Below the pieces are notes generated by a model. It saw nothing but the letters and a program-made list of their open reading frames with translations, was not told the DNA's origin and did not search any database. From Lachancea thermotolerans CBS 6340 (taxonomy: Eukaryota; Ascomycota; Saccharomycetes; Saccharomycetales; Saccharomycetaceae): a DNA stretch of 64,000 nt. Location of the stretch: contig NC_013079.1 of the NCBI RefSeq assembly GCF_000142805.1, positions 372,001-436,000 on the forward strand, written 5' to 3'. Position numbers and translations under genes: made by a program. Positions 46,871 to 57,981 of this stretch are shown here, piece after piece (the stretch's first letter is position 1; each line of letters opens with the position of its first letter).

Positions 46871-48571
46871 ATGATGTCCCCCAGTAAGGGCAGCATGGCC
46901 ACGAGGCGCTCACCGCTCAAGGAGACAAACGCCAACCTGAAAACCGGAACTGATATGGTGAAAAGACGGGCGGTTGAGAAACTTGAATTGCAGCATAGAA
47001 AAAGGGCCAAGACGGCAGAGACCGGCAGAAGAACTATTGAAGGCGCCGTACAGACCCAGAGGCAGGCAGAGTTCAAAAAAGTGGGCGAGAGCGCAAAGGT
47101 TACGCCGCGTGATTTGCTGGAATGGCAGACCAACTGGAAGCGCATTATGCGACGTGATACGAAGATTTACTTTGATACCACAGAGGTCGCGGACGCTAAA
47201 TTCAAGCCTGACAAGCGCAAGGAGCTTATGCGCCGTGGTTTTGTCTCACTAGGTGCCGAAATAACGCCCTTTTTCGACACGGACGTGACGATTGTCATTA
47301 CGCAGAGAGCCGTCAAGGATTGCGATCGCTTGCCTGAGACGGACGTGCTGGCCAAGGCGTCGAAAAGATACATGAAAGTATGGAACTACGACAAGGCGGT
47401 CCGGTTCTTGAAGAACCTGGACGTAGACCTGGACGCGTTGGACACCAAGGCGCCGGCCGCGCCATCCACGCTTTCGAACCTCCTGCAGAACGAAAAGCTC
47501 TACGGGCCCTCCGACAGAGATCCCAAGGCCAGGCGCGACGACGTCCACTACTTCAAATACCCGCATGTGTACTTGTACGACCTGTGGCAGGTGTGGGCGC
47601 CGATCATAACCGCCGAGTGGCGGCCGCAGGACTTTGCGAACCCGGACCGACTACCATATCCTGTGGTCAAGCCAGGGACGTTTGGGCGGTGTCCCTTCAT
47701 CGGAGACGGCCACTGCGACGAGAGCAGCGCCAAAAGAATCATCAAGCGTTATAAGCGGGACGCCTTGAACGAGAGGTACGCGCTGCATCTGCGCGTCCTG
47801 TACCAGCACTCCGCAGAGCCCCGGAACCTGGTGTTCAAAGAGGAGGACTCACGGCCGCTGATTCTGCCGAATAGTTTCCCAAACTCTTATAAAAGCTACC
47901 GGGGTTTGCTGAGCGCAAACCAGCCGGCCGAGGAGGCTAAGAACAACCGGTCGCCGGAGCCCGTCTCCGCCAAGTCCACGACGTCTGTGACTCTGAAGCC
48001 GCCATCAAAGGCGATCTGGAGAGCACCGCAGCTGAACCAGCCCGCGCTGCTGCTCTCACGGCAGGACACCGAGGAGCTGGCCGACGACCTCTGCCGCAAG
48101 AAGCCCCGCATACCACAGGAGATCAAAGCCAGTGGCGTCAACCCGTCTAATGACGGCGCCGCCGGCGCGGGCAACGGGCTAGCCCCCACCAAGGCCTCGG
48201 TCATGAACAAAAACATGAAGTCCTTGAACCGCCTAGTGGTCGACAAGAAGTTCGCCAACACCTCAACGGGCTCCGCGGCTGAGCCGCACGCAGCCGCAGG
48301 TCCCAAACCCGCGTGCGCGAGCCCACGGACAGGCGACGACGCGGACAAGCAAAAGCAAAAGGAACTCAAGCAGCAGCAGGACCTCAGACGCAACGACACG
48401 CGGCTAGGGTCGGGCTACTGCGAGAACTGCCGTGTCAAGTACGAGTGCCTGGCACACCACATCAATTCCGAGAAGCATCAGCATTTCGCGCACGACGACA
48501 TCAACTTCGAGGCCATCGACTCGCTAATCGAGAAGCTAGCAGCATCGCGCGCGCTGTCCTGCAGCTACTGA
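46871..48571 (+). CDS. DBF4: Dbf4, regulatory subunit of Cdc7 kinase (DDK)
   Basis: Dbf4 activates Cdc7 to phosphorylate Mcm2-7 and fire replication origins. From the ATG at 46871 the product has 566 residues (yeast 704). The BRCT-like motif N is at about residues 95-145 (KRKELMRRGFVSLGAEITPFFDTDVTIVITQRAV). Motif M is near 310-335 (EPRNLVFKEEDSRPLILPNSFPNSYKSYRG). Motif C is the CCHH zinc finger at about 513-536 (YCENCRVKYECLAHHINSEKHQHF), with all four ligands present. Linkers are disordered and Ala/Pro-rich, in keeping with the high GC. A frame five codons longer starts at GTG and was rejected; a second ATG follows at 46874. CDC34 and DBF4 are also close together in S. cerevisiae (YDR054C, YDR052C). 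Confidence 0.95.
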   Translation: MMSPSKGSMATRRSPLKETNANLKTGTDMVKRRAVEKLELQHRKRAKTAETGRRTIEGAVQTQRQAEFKKVGESAKVTPRDLLEWQTNWKRIMRRDTKIYFDTTEVADAKFKPDKRKELMRRGFVSLGAEITPFFDTDVTIVITQRAVKDCDRLPETDVLAKASKRYMKVWNYDKAVRFLKNLDVDLDALDTKAPAAPSTLSNLLQNEKLYGPSDRDPKARRDDVHYFKYPHVYLYDLWQVWAPIITAEWRPQDFANPDRLPYPVVKPGTFGRCPFIGDGHCDESSAKRIIKRYKRDALNERYALHLRVLYQHSAEPRNLVFKEEDSRPLILPNSFPNSYKSYRGLLSANQPAEEAKNNRSPEPVSAKSTTSVTLKPPSKAIWRAPQLNQPALLLSRQDTEELADDLCRKKPRIPQEIKASGVNPSNDGAAGAGNGLAPTKASVMNKNMKSLNRLVVDKKFANTSTGSAAEPHAAAGPKPACASPRTGDDADKQKQKELKQQQDLRRNDTRLGSGYCENCRVKYECLAHHINSEKHQHFAHDDINFEAIDSLIEKLAASRALSCSY

Positions 48572-48660
48572 AACGCGCGCGCCCCCACCAGAGTCGCCAC
48601 CCGAGGCTGCGATCGCAGGCTTTGTTTACATCATATTTGCATTTTACATAGAGTATTCAC

Positions 48661-48697
48661 CACTACCAGCACTACTACTATTACTACTATTACTACT
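48661..48697. repeat. ACT/TAC trinucleotide run
   Basis: About twelve imperfect trinucleotide units (ACT and TAC, with a few ATT), 90 bases after the DBF4 stop. It is a simple microsatellite, not coding. Confidence 0.8.
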
Positions 48698-49995
48698 TTT
48701 ACCTTAGCGCTTCTTGCATAACCGTTGAGGTCCCGTGATTTTGTGATCCCCTGCCAACGTCCGCGGCTCTACGCCTCCTCCATGTCGAGCCCTCGGAGCT
48801 CTTCTAAGCTGCTAATGTCCGCGTTGGCTCACTGTAGTTAACCTTTACCTTAGATTGCCCGCGCCGAAAAACATTCTTGAGAAGCTAAAACAAAAAAAAA
48901 TTTCGGTCCGTTAAACTGAACCAACGTTCAAGTCCAGAGCTAACCACTAACGTCTAAAGGGTAAGAGCACCATATGGCCCGCGACCGCGACAACAGCTCC
49001 GCGCGTGTGCTGCTGCCTACTCGGCTGCATTGACTGCTTTGGGAACATCTCGTAAACCTGACTCTTTCGCAGGAGCAGCCGCCCGTCTTACCGAAATGTT
49101 TACCCAAACTGGCTCATGTTGTTGATCCACGGGATTGTTTTACGAGCATGCTCATGCCTGAAACGATTGCTGTGGAGAGCACCAGCCGATGGCGCCTCGG
49201 CGCCTTAGGCGTTAGCCTGCATACAGCTGCGCTCGCCTGCACTCGCGATGCCTTGATCCAGTGAGCCCAATGCATCCTCCACACTCTCCGCTTCTTACGG
49301 CAAAGCTTATTCCGCAAGTTGAACCGAGTACCGAGGTTGAAATCGGATCTCGGCATACGCACACCGAGCGCTGTTGAAGATCCGCCTAGGCTGCCACTCA
49401 CTTTCCGCATGTGCTAGCGGAGCTAGCTATTGCCAGCCATTGCCAGCACTCACAGCCTGATTGCGCACTGCGGGCGCGGGTGCGAGCGCCCGCGCCCGCA
49501 CCTGCACCCTCGCTTACCTAAAGTAGAAGGACTTTGGCAATCGCCGCTTTTTGACATCGCCCTCACCCTCGCTGCCCTGCACATGCGCCTCCTGTAACCG
49601 TGTAAACAATGACTTCATCTGCATCCAGTCTGATCCTTGATGAAGCAAATTGCCATGCCAAAAATTCAGACACTGCACCAACATTCCTGCTTGTCACAAT
49701 GGTTGCTGCTGTCAACAAAAATATACGAGCACGGTTTCCCGTGTTTCCCAACGTCTACGCCACAGTTGTGAGTGCAAGGCTGCCGCGCGGGTCGTTTCGT
49801 AGCAACAGCAGCAGCTACTGCCTGTTGGATCCGTGGCGCAAGGTCTTCTAGTTCACCTAGTTACATGATCCGTTAGAGTATATTGGGTTATACAGGGCTA
49901 AAAAGGAATCCAGGCCAGCTAGAATTCGCTCCCTCAGCGTGGATGGTGGCGGCGTCACCGGTGAGCCGCGTACACGGGTCCCGGCTTCGAGGAGC

Positions 49996-50028
49996 CGGTA
50001 TATCGTCAGATCAACATTCGATATACCG
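49996..50028. repeat. Inverted repeat, 10-base arms, 13-base loop
   Basis: CGGTATATCG (49996-50005) and CGATATACCG (50019-50028) are exact reverse complements around a 13-base loop. A second small inverted repeat, CCGGCT/AGCCGG, lies directly before it (49981-49998). Transcribed, the two would form adjacent, partly competing stems. Confidence 0.75.
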
Positions 50029-50343
50029 AGGAAACAACTTGAAACGTTGCACATTCGTGCTGGTCGCTGAACCTGCGACTTGATTTTTTCCTGTTGTTAC
50101 GACGTGGAAAAAGTCAACATTTCGTTTCCAGGGACAATCGAGGGTAAAAGCGGGCAGCGGCACGCATAACAGTTGGCGCGAGGACGTGCAGCTGCGGCGC
50201 GCAGTGGCAGGCCGGCAGGTGCGTCATGTGCAGGTGTGCCATGCCCAACCCAACGAGTGTCATATGGCCGACGCGGTGTGTGTTGATGGAGCTCGAGCGT
50301 GCGGTTGACAGAAGTGAGAAGTGCCAAGTAGACTGGCACGTGT

Positions 50344-51372
50344 TTAGGGGCCCGCGAGAGGCAGGTCTTCGGAGGTCTCCGAGAAGGAGATGAGGTCCGA
50401 CGCCGCGACGTTGCTCTGCATGCCGACCAGCTGGCGCATGGGGGGCCGGGCGCGGGTCACTTCGCCGTTCGGCAGTAGGTAAGTGCCGCCCTCTGTTTTG
50501 AAGTGTAGCTTGTAGTGGCGCGTCATGTTCGAGCGGGCGTTGAACTGCTTGTCGCAGTTCTCGAACGGGCAGGTGAAGGGCTTGTCGCCCGTATGGGTGT
50601 TGTTGTGGGTGGCCAGTGAGGAGGGCCGGTTGAAGCACTTACCACAGCTGGCGCAGACGTAGCGCGGCTGGAGCTTGAGCTTCGACACGGCCCGCGCGTC
50701 TTCGGAGGCGGTCTTGCCAGCGTCGAGCGTCGCAAAACTAGGACGCTTGGCGCGGCAGTGTGAGGAACGGCGTCCGCTGGCCACGTCGTTGGTGCTCTTG
50801 TTGCGCTTCTGGGCGTCGACCAGGCTCCAGGGCGGGCGCGAGGGCGAGCTGGAGTGCGAGTAGAGCAACTGTGCCAGGTCGAAGGAGTCCGAGCGGGCCG
50901 GTAGCGCGCAGCGCGACCGCCCGCAGGGCTCGGCCACGAACAGAGCGTCCGCGTCGGTGGAGTCGGACTCCTCCAGGTCCGAGAAGGTGAGCGGGCCTGC
51001 GCTCGCGCCAGCGCCGTGCGGCTGCGCGTGGGCCGGCGGAAGTTCGTCGCACGAGCTGGAGCCGGAGATGTACGCATAGCTGTCGCGGGCGTCGTGGGCG
51101 TCGCACGAGTCGTGCCCGCCGTGTTCGCCGTGGTCCTGGAACTGGAAGTGCGAGTCGCCGAACACCAGCGGGTTCGTGGCCAGCCCGTCCGTGTACATGT
51201 GCATCTGGTCCTGCTGGAAAAGCGCGTGGTGCGACGTCAGGCTCAGCACCTCTTCGGACGACTTGAACGACGTGAACAAGTCGCCTGCGACCCTCGAGCC
51301 GTCCAGCGGCTGGTACGTCTCCCAGAACGCCGGTACGCGCTGTGGTTCTTCGTGCAGCTGTGACTTAGCCAT
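50344..51372 (-). CDS. C2H2 zinc-finger transcription factor, target unknown
   Basis: A DNA-binding regulator with two C2H2 fingers near the C-terminus. From the ATG at 51372 the product is 342 residues. The first finger is YVCASCGKCFNRPSSLATHNNTH (about residues 240-262), then the linker TGDKPF and the second finger CPFENCDKQFNARSNMTRHYKLH. The RPSSL...SNM...H pattern occurs in several yeast regulators of the COM2/CMR3 kind, but I cannot name the orthologue. The N-terminal 220 residues are acidic and Ser/His/Asp-rich, possibly activating. The upstream GTG at 51423 was rejected as start. Very high GC. Its 2.6-kb upstream region is shared with the glucanase gene. Confidence 0.85.
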   Translation of the reverse strand: MAKSQLHEEPQRVPAFWETYQPLDGSRVAGDLFTSFKSSEEVLSLTSHHALFQQDQMHMYTDGLATNPLVFGDSHFQFQDHGEHGGHDSCDAHDARDSYAYISGSSSCDELPPAHAQPHGAGASAGPLTFSDLEESDSTDADALFVAEPCGRSRCALPARSDSFDLAQLLYSHSSSPSRPPWSLVDAQKRNKSTNDVASGRRSSHCRAKRPSFATLDAGKTASEDARAVSKLKLQPRYVCASCGKCFNRPSSLATHNNTHTGDKPFTCPFENCDKQFNARSNMTRHYKLHFKTEGGTYLLPNGEVTRARPPMRQLVGMQSNVAASDLISFSETSEDLPLAGP

Positions 51373-51859
51373 GCCGCGCTGCGTTGTGTTGTTGTATTTC
51401 GGCGAGCCGCGACCGCGTGTCACTGTCGTTGTGCGTAGTACGTGAGATTAGTAGACGAAGGCTCGAACGTGAGAGAAAGCGAGTGTGTGTCTCGGCACGC
51501 CCAGGAAAAAAAAAAGAGTGTACGGGCGTGTGCACGTAGGAAAGAACCCTTATAGCTTTGTTGTTGGTGCGCAAGTGGATTTTTCTGTCCCCTGACGCTT
51601 GAAACTTCGCTGACACCTGGGGTACCTCCCGCTGTCGCTGTCTATGCCCATTTAACTTATATACCGCCCATGGATTTCCCGAGCTCCCGCGTCCTTGCTT
51701 GCTCTTACGCGGACACCGCCGCCGCGCCGCCTATTGCACCTGCAGGGAACCTGTGGCCAGGGGCTCGCCAGTGTTTTTCTTCCTGCTGCTCTTCAGGTAT
51801 CCGGCTCTCCCGCGACGTGCCAGGTTTCCTTGCCGACGGCTCCAATAATCGTGTTTACA

Positions 51860-51897
51860 TGCTGCAAGGAGGCCGCGCGCGCGGCCTCCTTGCAGCA
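51860..51897. repeat. Perfect 38-base palindrome without spacer
   Basis: Each half (19 bases, beginning TGCTGCAAGGAGGCCGCGC) is the exact reverse complement of the other, with no loop; the centre is GCGC. It lies about 490 bases upstream of the zinc-finger gene start in the divergent region. Confidence 0.92.
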
Positions 51898-52408
51898 GCC
51901 GCGGCTATTAAAGCTTACTCGGCTTGGTGGCGGCGCCGCCGCCCTGGCTACTGCTTACCATCATCATGCGTCTCGCACGCGCCCGCGTCAGAAACCCAGC
52001 AGGGTAAGGGGATTTGAAACAAGGCCGCCAAACGGGTTTTGGAAAATTAATAGGCAGGAATGACGCGCGGGACCTGCAACGCGCATGAGCCTTCCTGCAG
52101 CTCGGCATATAGAAGACCTGCGCAGAGCCGCTCTACAAGCGAGCCACGCGTGGCAGAGCGTCATAACGCGGCCGGCTAACGCTCGCTGGCTGCTGATCCG
52201 CACCTGGAGGGCAGCAGAAAGCAGGAAAAACAACCGCTGCAGCAGTGCTTGTTCGCGTGCGTCACCCCTGTGACGATGACGTGCGCTCAAAGCCGAATCA
52301 CGAAACACAAGCCAGCAGCAACGGGAGGTGAGCCAAGCGCCGGGCGCAGCCAGCGCTGCCCACAGGTGTGGCTCGTTCCCGACGAGGCGTTAAGCGGAGC
52401 TTCAAACA

Positions 52409-52448
52409 CGAGAGCGCACACGAGCACGCACGCGAGTGTGCGCTCTCG
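52409..52448. repeat. Inverted repeat, 13-base arms, 14-base loop
   Basis: CGAGAGCGCACAC (52409-52421) and GTGTGCGCTCTCG (52436-52448) are exact reverse complements around a 14-base loop. Confidence 0.85.
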
Positions 52449-52558
52449 ATGCAGCCGGTGCGGGTTACGTAGATGGCTGCGGCTTCGAGTATCCGTTTCT
52501 GTTTTCCGCCGACGGCTGTAGCACGCGCGAGGCCGCGTCCGGGCGCGTGCAACGCCTA

Positions 52559-52606
52559 AGGCCGCGCGAAAGCAAAAGCCGCCGGGCGGCAGATCCCGCG
52601 CGGCCT
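52559..52606. repeat. Nested inverted repeat, 10-base outer arms
   Basis: AGGCCGCGCG (52559-52568) pairs with CGCGCGGCCT (52597-52606). The 28 bases between contain a second small stem, GCCGCC/GGCGGC (52578-52590) around a single base. The result would be a long hairpin with an internal loop. Confidence 0.8.
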
Positions 52607-53294
52607 CCAGCGCAAATCGTATGCCATATTACATAATCATACAGCAGGCACTTTGCGCCACGCACGGAACCTCTTGCATGCAGGGATGCTCCCTTCGAAG
52701 GCAGGGCGGCGCCGGGGATGGGGGACGCGCAGGACTCTAGCCAGGCACTTGCAGGCCGGGCTTTGAGCGGGGCCCGCGCGTGCCGCCGATCTTATCGAGG
52801 GCCGCGTGTCGCACAGCGGGCGTCGAGCGTCGCCTTTGGCCTTAACCTCTGTCTGGAGCGCCCGCATAGGGCGGGAGTCCGCGCTGCAGCCGAGGCTACC
52901 GTAGGGGAGGCAGGAGGTCCTTGTTGGCGCATGGATCGTCACTGCAGCCACTCGTGTCGCGGGGGTCTCTGCACAAAGGCACCGGGATGCAGCAGCCCGC
53001 AGATGCCTGCGTACGGAAGCGCCGCGTGGTCGCACAGGGCGTAGGAACCGGGGCGCTCTGCCGCGTCAGCCGCAGGAAACTTGCCAGCTGCGCCCTTAAA
53101 CCTGAAGGGCACATGGACCGGGCCAGGAGGGAGCACCCCGTTCTCAGACGCTCGTTTCCCGAGAGCCCGTGATCACGCGGTCTCTGTTTTCCAGAGTGGT
53201 CCCATGTTGACGCGAGGGTTTGGAGATAGTTTCCACATGGCATGGTGGGCGCCTATCCAGGCACCCGAGTCGTGTTAGTATTCATTGTAGGGGT

Positions 53295-53315
53295 GCGCGT
53301 GCGCCGCGCACGCGC
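53295..53315. repeat. Inverted repeat, 9-base arms, 3-base loop
   Basis: GCGCGTGCG and CGCACGCGC around CCG, an exact inverted repeat in a GC-alternating stretch. Alternating purine-pyrimidine sequence here could also adopt Z-DNA. Confidence 0.75.
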
Positions 53316-53428
53316 GCACATCTATATTGAGTTTTCATTGTCGTTCCTTCCAGCCGTGCATCGCAGCAATGCGAGGGCGCCATTGTAGCCATCCAATTTC
53401 CTTTCCCGATCGGAGCGCATGGCGATGT

Positions 53429-53829
53429 GCTGGTTTCCGACGGAGTGTTGCACAACAAGCAAAGGGGGCCAAAAGCGGGCTGGCGAAAAGGCGAGTAGTG
53501 CCAAACGGCGGAGGAAGCGGAGGCCGGCGAGGTTCATGGAACGCAGCGGAGCGTGGCGGGAGAAGGCGGGAGGCGGGGATATAACAGCACGAAAAATTGG
53601 CGCTGGTGTCCGTGCAAAGTGACACGACGGTTGCCCGTGCCAGCGCGTCGCGCCTCCTTTCTCACGCTCCCAGCTTGGCAACGTAACCAGCCCGCGCGCG
53701 CGCTGCGCAGCCAAGTTCCGAACAATGCTGCTGGAGCGGCAAGGCCGTTGGATTAATTAATACGCTGGTTCCTCGAGATCAAAGGGGGCAGGCGGCGGAT
53801 CAGCAAGCACACAGAAATTACCGCCAGCA
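53429..53829. promoter_or_regulatory. Group of Ace2/Swi5-type sites upstream of the ENG1-like gene
   Basis: GCTGGT occurs at 53429-53434, 53602-53607 and 53764-53769, and CCAGCA at 53824-53829, all within 580 bases of the start at 54008. Ace2 and Swi5 bind GCTGGT/ACCAGC, and Ace2 drives the daughter-specific glucanase ENG1/DSE4 in yeast. In a GC-rich sequence this length would give well under one exact site by chance per 600 bases. Confidence 0.5.
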
Positions 53830-54007
53830 GCGTGGCCCGCGCAGCGTGCGAATTGGCGAGAGGGCCGCGCGCAGGCGTGCTGGGCTGTGGGATCAGGACA
53901 ATGCGAGGACGAGATTTTATAAGAATGGTGTCTGAGCCGAGAATGCTGTTCGTGTGGTTTCGAAACGCATCGCCAAACCACTCGAACCGTCCGCTCCCTT
54001 CACCACT

Positions 54008-57000
54008 ATGCTTAGTGCACTCCAGGTGCTGGCGCTCCTGCTGGCTGGCACTCACGCCAAGAATTCCTCGCACCCAATATACTCCAACTCCAGTGCCATT
54101 GTGCACGAGACAGACCGCACGCTCGCGCTCAACTACACGACGCTCGACTACGGCGAGCCCTACGTGGACGCGGCGACGTCGCGCCCCGCCAGGTTTTCGG
54201 CGTCACAGGCCGCGGCGTCCGCGACGTCTGCATCGCTCAGCCACGTGACCGTGGCCGGCGACACCCCGCTGCCCGCGTCCACCGCAGGCGCGGAGACGAT
54301 CTACACGGTGTCCGCGGGCCCAGGGTCCACGGGGACCGGCGCCTCGCTGGCCGCGTCCGCGCCGGGCCGCGCCACTGCGTCCTCCAAGTACTCCGCCGCG
54401 TCTTCGGGCGTTGTTTCTGGCGGGTCCGATGGCTTCTCATCGGACTTGCCTTCTGGCTCCCAGAAGCCAGCTCCAAGCGCAGCAGACGACGCCGCGGCGA
54501 CCCAGGGCGCCTCGCAAGCTCGCGACTCGAGCACTGTTTCGACGCCCAGCCTGGGCACCTCTTTCGCGGCTGATTCCAGTGAGACATTCGCACACAGCTC
54601 GGACGCCTCCATGCTGAGCTCGCGCGAAACGCCTGCACACGGCTCGGTTGGCTCTTCCACATCAAGCTCGCACGAAACATCTGCACACGGCTCCGGCGTC
54701 TTCCCCACGCCGAGCTCATCCCAGGCTCCTGCACACAGCTCGGACGCCTCTTCCGCGCTGAGCTCGCTCCAGACATCTGCAGACGGCGCTCGCGAGACAC
54801 CTGCACAAAGCTCCGACGCCTCTTCCACGCTGGGCTCATCCCAGACGCCTGCACGCTACTCCGGCACCTCCCAACTACGTTCAGGCGCCGCTTCTACCGA
54901 AACGGCTTCCTCTGAAGGCACCCGCTCGGCAGCGCACTCTGCCTCGTCTACCGCGCGCTTCCAGACCCTCTCCTCCTCCTCATTCTCGCCCGTGAGCGAG
55001 CTTCTCACCGCTACCGCCTCGACCTCAACCAGCGTGCTCTACTCCGCCACGTCGCCCTACACCAGCGCCACGGCCAAGGGCTCCATCGTCACATCCGTGC
55101 CATCGCACTCCGCGAACCCGCTTGTGACCCAGTCGCTCAGCAGCAGCAAGCTGTCGCAGAGCATCTCCACCACCTACACTGCTTCCAAGACGGTCGACAC
55201 AGAATCGCTGCTACCGGCCTCGAACTTTACCAGTAGCTCTGTCGTCATCGGATCCTCAAGCAACTCCAGCGCCTCCGCAACTGGTACGTCGCTGTCGGCT
55301 CCTGGCCAGTTAAATGCATCCGCGTCTCAAGGTACTACGTCCTCTCCCGCTAGATCTTCTGTGATCCTGAGCACCTCTGTGGTCACCCACAGCACGGTTA
55401 ACACCACTACCATGGTGGTGCCAGTCACTTCCACCTACTCGAACCGCACTACCGTCCTGTCCAAGCCAACAACCGCTCGATTCACGCTCGTGGGCACATC
55501 AAACGTGGTCTCCAACCAAACAGCCACGCTCCAGCCATCCGGCGCCTCATCCAGCTCACTTGCGACTCCAAGTGCTAGCTCGAGCGCCTACACATCCTCC
55601 TCGTCGTCCGCCGCCATGACAACCGAAAGTACCGCTTCAAGTACGTCAGAAACTCCGGTCGTCAGTATTGTCTCGGAAACAGTCACTACCGTAGATCTGT
55701 TCCAGGCGGTTGCGACAGACGAGCCCCCCTCCGTGTTTGCCAGACACTCAAACCCCATGGATCTCTCCAGCGGCGTGAGCAACAACGGCTCGCCCTATGG
55801 AACCAACAAGTTCTACACCAACCTCATTGTCGGCGACCAGACAAGCGCAGCCTTCGTGTACCCCTACTCGGTGTGGAAGTATAGCTCGAACGGCGTTAAC
55901 GGCTTTGCCGTCTCGCACACCTCCAAGGACCAGTACAGCTACGGCAACTATGACAGCGATGGAAACTCCGAGTATCTGGTCAACCCACTGGGCATCGCAT
56001 CTCTGATCTTTTCCGCTGAGTCCTTCGGCTCCGCGTGCAACATGTATGTGAGCGACATGACTACGTCCTCATGCGACGTTACTATTAACGATGGGTCTGT
56101 CTCCAACATCCTACAGGTGCCACTGGTGCAGGGCATGGGATTTGCGAGCGGCATCTACCACGGGTCACTGAAGCCCGAGATCAGAACCTCGGCAGCGTTT
56201 ATCTCGCTGGAACAACAAACCTCGGACATCCTGCCCGCGGGCGTGCAGAAGTACCGCGTGGGGTTGAACAGCGGCTCTACGTGGCTAGTGTATGTGACGC
56301 TGCCCGACGGGTACAGCGATGACGACTTCACTCTAAGCTTTTCTGACTCCTCGACACTGAGCGGGTCGCAAGCCATCGACGGGCTCATCGTGCAGTTTGC
56401 AGCCGCGCCTGAGGACAGCACTTACGATTCATTTTACGACAACGCCGCGGGTATGTATGCGACCGACTTCAAACTCGAGGGCTCCTCGGACGGGGCCTCT
56501 GCGTCGTATTCATTTGACTACCAAACCGAGGGCCGCTCCGCGTCGGGCAAAACCATGATTTTCGCGCTGCCCCACCACCTGGATGCGCTGTCGGCGGAAA
56601 GCACTGCGGCGCGCACAGGCGTGCAGCTGCAGTCCACCACCAAGGGCACCATGGAGGCGCTTCTGGCCACGTCGCTGGTGTTCACCGAGATCCTTAACAC
56701 ACAGCTCGGATGGTTGCCCTGGACCTCGCAACTTGGCAGCCGCAACCTCACCTACAGCGCAGAGCAGTTGCAGCTTCTGGCCGAGACCGCCAACGACGAG
56801 ATCAACATCGATGTGTGGGGCTCCGTGGGCGGGCTCAACACTTACTACCTGGGCAAGGTGCTGGACAAGTACGCTTACATCCTGCTGACTGTCGCAGACG
56901 TCCTGCAGGACAGCGCGGTGACGGCCGCGGCGCTGGAGAACCTCAAGCAGGCCTTCGCAAAGCTCATGCAGAACCAGCAGCTGTACCCACTGTACTACGA

Positions 57001-57853
57001 CACGAAATTCGGTGGCGTGGTGTCCTCGGGCGACTGGGCCTCCACCGCGACGGGCTACGACTTCGGCAACACCTACTATAACGACCACCACTTCCACTAC
57101 GGGTACATCGTGCACGCGGCGGCCGTCGTGGGTCACGTGGACGCCCAGCAGGGCGGCTCCTGGGCTCAGGACAACAAGGCCTGGATCAACACCCTGGTGC
57201 GCGACGTGGCCAACCCAAGCGCCGCGGACGCCTACTTCCCGGTCTCGCGTATGTTCGACTGGTTCCACGGCCACTCGTGGGCCGCGGGCCTGTTCGCCAA
57301 CGCCAACGGCAAGAACCAGGAGTCCAGCTCCGAAGACTACAACTTTGCCTACGGCATGAAGCTGTGGGGCGCCGTGGTCGGCGACCGCGCCATGGAGCGC
57401 CGCGCCGATGTCATGCTCGCGGTCATGCAGCGCTCCATGAACGCCTACTACCTGTTTGCGGACGACAACGCCGTGGAGCCCTCCGAGATCCTCGGCAACA
57501 AGGTCGCGGGCATCCTGTTCGACAACATCATCGACTACACCACCTACTTTGGCACCGAGACCCAGTACAAGAACGGCATTCACATGATCCCAGTGACCCC
57601 GGCCTCGGGTGTGATCCGCGGACCCACTTTCGTACAACAGGAGTGGGAGGAGAAGCTGGCGTCCGTCGCCGCGACCCTGACAGACGGCTGGGGAGGTCTG
57701 CTGAGGCTGAACCAGGCGCTGTACGATCCGGCGAGCTCCTACGCGTTCTTCGCGGACTCGGGCTTCAGCTCGGCCGCGCTGGACAACGGCTTGTCGCGCA
57801 CGTGGGCGCTGGCGTTCTCGGGCGGTCTGGCGAACTCGCTGGGCCTTCTGTGA
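54008..57853 (+). CDS. DSE4: GH81 endo-1,3-beta-glucanase, Eng1/Dse4 type
   Basis: A secreted glucanase that cuts the 1,3-beta-glucan of the septum so daughter cells separate. From the ATG at 54008 the product has 1281 residues (yeast Dse4 1117). It has a signal peptide at residues 1-17 ([17 protein letters not shown]) and a Ser/Thr-rich, surely O-mannosylated stalk to about residue 575. The stalk includes a tandem repeat of about 20-residue units (about 190-285, pattern SSDASS-x-LSS-x-QTPAH). The GH81 domain follows to the end, with catalytic Asp in [11 protein letters not shown] and the pair of glutamates in [14 protein letters not shown]. No GPI signal is seen. The track frame starting at a GTG 18 codons upstream was rejected. 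ACF2 is the intracellular relative, which lacks the signal and stalk. Confidence 0.94.
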   Translation: MLSALQVLALLLAGTHAKNSSHPIYSNSSAIVHETDRTLALNYTTLDYGEPYVDAATSRPARFSASQAAASATSASLSHVTVAGDTPLPASTAGAETIYTVSAGPGSTGTGASLAASAPGRATASSKYSAASSGVVSGGSDGFSSDLPSGSQKPAPSAADDAAATQGASQARDSSTVSTPSLGTSFAADSSETFAHSSDASMLSSRETPAHGSVGSSTSSSHETSAHGSGVFPTPSSSQAPAHSSDASSALSSLQTSADGARETPAQSSDASSTLGSSQTPARYSGTSQLRSGAASTETASSEGTRSAAHSASSTARFQTLSSSSFSPVSELLTATASTSTSVLYSATSPYTSATAKGSIVTSVPSHSANPLVTQSLSSSKLSQSISTTYTASKTVDTESLLPASNFTSSSVVIGSSSNSSASATGTSLSAPGQLNASASQGTTSSPARSSVILSTSVVTHSTVNTTTMVVPVTSTYSNRTTVLSKPTTARFTLVGTSNVVSNQTATLQPSGASSSSLATPSASSSAYTSSSSSAAMTTESTASSTSETPVVSIVSETVTTVDLFQAVATDEPPSVFARHSNPMDLSSGVSNNGSPYGTNKFYTNLIVGDQTSAAFVYPYSVWKYSSNGVNGFAVSHTSKDQYSYGNYDSDGNSEYLVNPLGIASLIFSAESFGSACNMYVSDMTTSSCDVTINDGSVSNILQVPLVQGMGFASGIYHGSLKPEIRTSAAFISLEQQTSDILPAGVQKYRVGLNSGSTWLVYVTLPDGYSDDDFTLSFSDSSTLSGSQAIDGLIVQFAAAPEDSTYDSFYDNAAGMYATDFKLEGSSDGASASYSFDYQTEGRSASGKTMIFALPHHLDALSAESTAARTGVQLQSTTKGTMEALLATSLVFTEILNTQLGWLPWTSQLGSRNLTYSAEQLQLLAETANDEINIDVWGSVGGLNTYYLGKVLDKYAYILLTVADVLQDSAVTAAALENLKQAFAKLMQNQQLYPLYYDTKFGGVVSSGDWASTATGYDFGNTYYNDHHFHYGYIVHAAAVVGHVDAQQGGSWAQDNKAWINTLVRDVANPSAADAYFPVSRMFDWFHGHSWAAGLFANANGKNQESSSEDYNFAYGMKLWGAVVGDRAMERRADVMLAVMQRSMNAYYLFADDNAVEPSEILGNKVAGILFDNIIDYTTYFGTETQYKNGIHMIPVTPASGVIRGPTFVQQEWEEKLASVAATLTDGWGGLLRLNQALYDPASSYAFFADSGFSSAALDNGLSRTWALAFSGGLANSLGLL
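54571..54870 (+). repeat. Coding tandem repeat in the ENG1-like stalk
   Basis: Five to six degenerate units of about 57-60 bases within the Ser/Thr-rich stalk. Each encodes a version of a 20-residue unit ending in (Q/E)TPAH or similar. Such repeats change copy number easily and would set the length of the glycosylated stalk. Confidence 0.7.
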
Positions 57854-57981
57854 GCGCTCCCGCACGTGCCACTCACGTGCCCGCTCCCACCGCTGAAAAT
57901 CCATGATCTGCCTTGCCGAGTAACGCCGATCCGTCCCTTAACGCCGCGCGCTCTTTGTCGCGCGGAACGCGTGGCTTCCAC

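Larger units (their letters stand above)
48572..50343. other. Long GC-rich spacer between DBF4 and the zinc-finger gene
   Basis: About 1.8 kb between converging genes, with no supported gene. It holds an ACT/TAC trinucleotide run just after DBF4 and a poly-A/T stretch at about 48888-48902. A structured element lies near 50,000. An 80-codon frame with an ATG at 49609-49851 has no motif and is not called. Confidence 0.4.
51373..54007. promoter_or_regulatory. Long divergent upstream region of the zinc-finger and ENG1-like genes
   Basis: About 2.6 kb, the longest spacer in the window. Many overlapping frames arise here from high GC and show no motif. It carries several strong palindromes (listed separately) and, near the glucanase gene, a group of Ace2/Swi5-type sites. 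A poly-A run at 51508-51517 is close to the zinc-finger gene. A non-coding RNA is possible but I cannot show one. Confidence 0.5.

Noticed and set aside
49609-49851. 80-codon ATG frame between DBF4 and the zinc-finger gene
   Set aside because: No homology or motif; isolated in a spacer. Kept in mind but not strong enough to call.
56510-57904. 464-codon minus-strand frame opposite the glucanase gene
   Set aside because: Antisense shadow of the GC-rich GH81 coding region; its residues are Val/Gly/Arg/His-rich as expected of mirrored codons.
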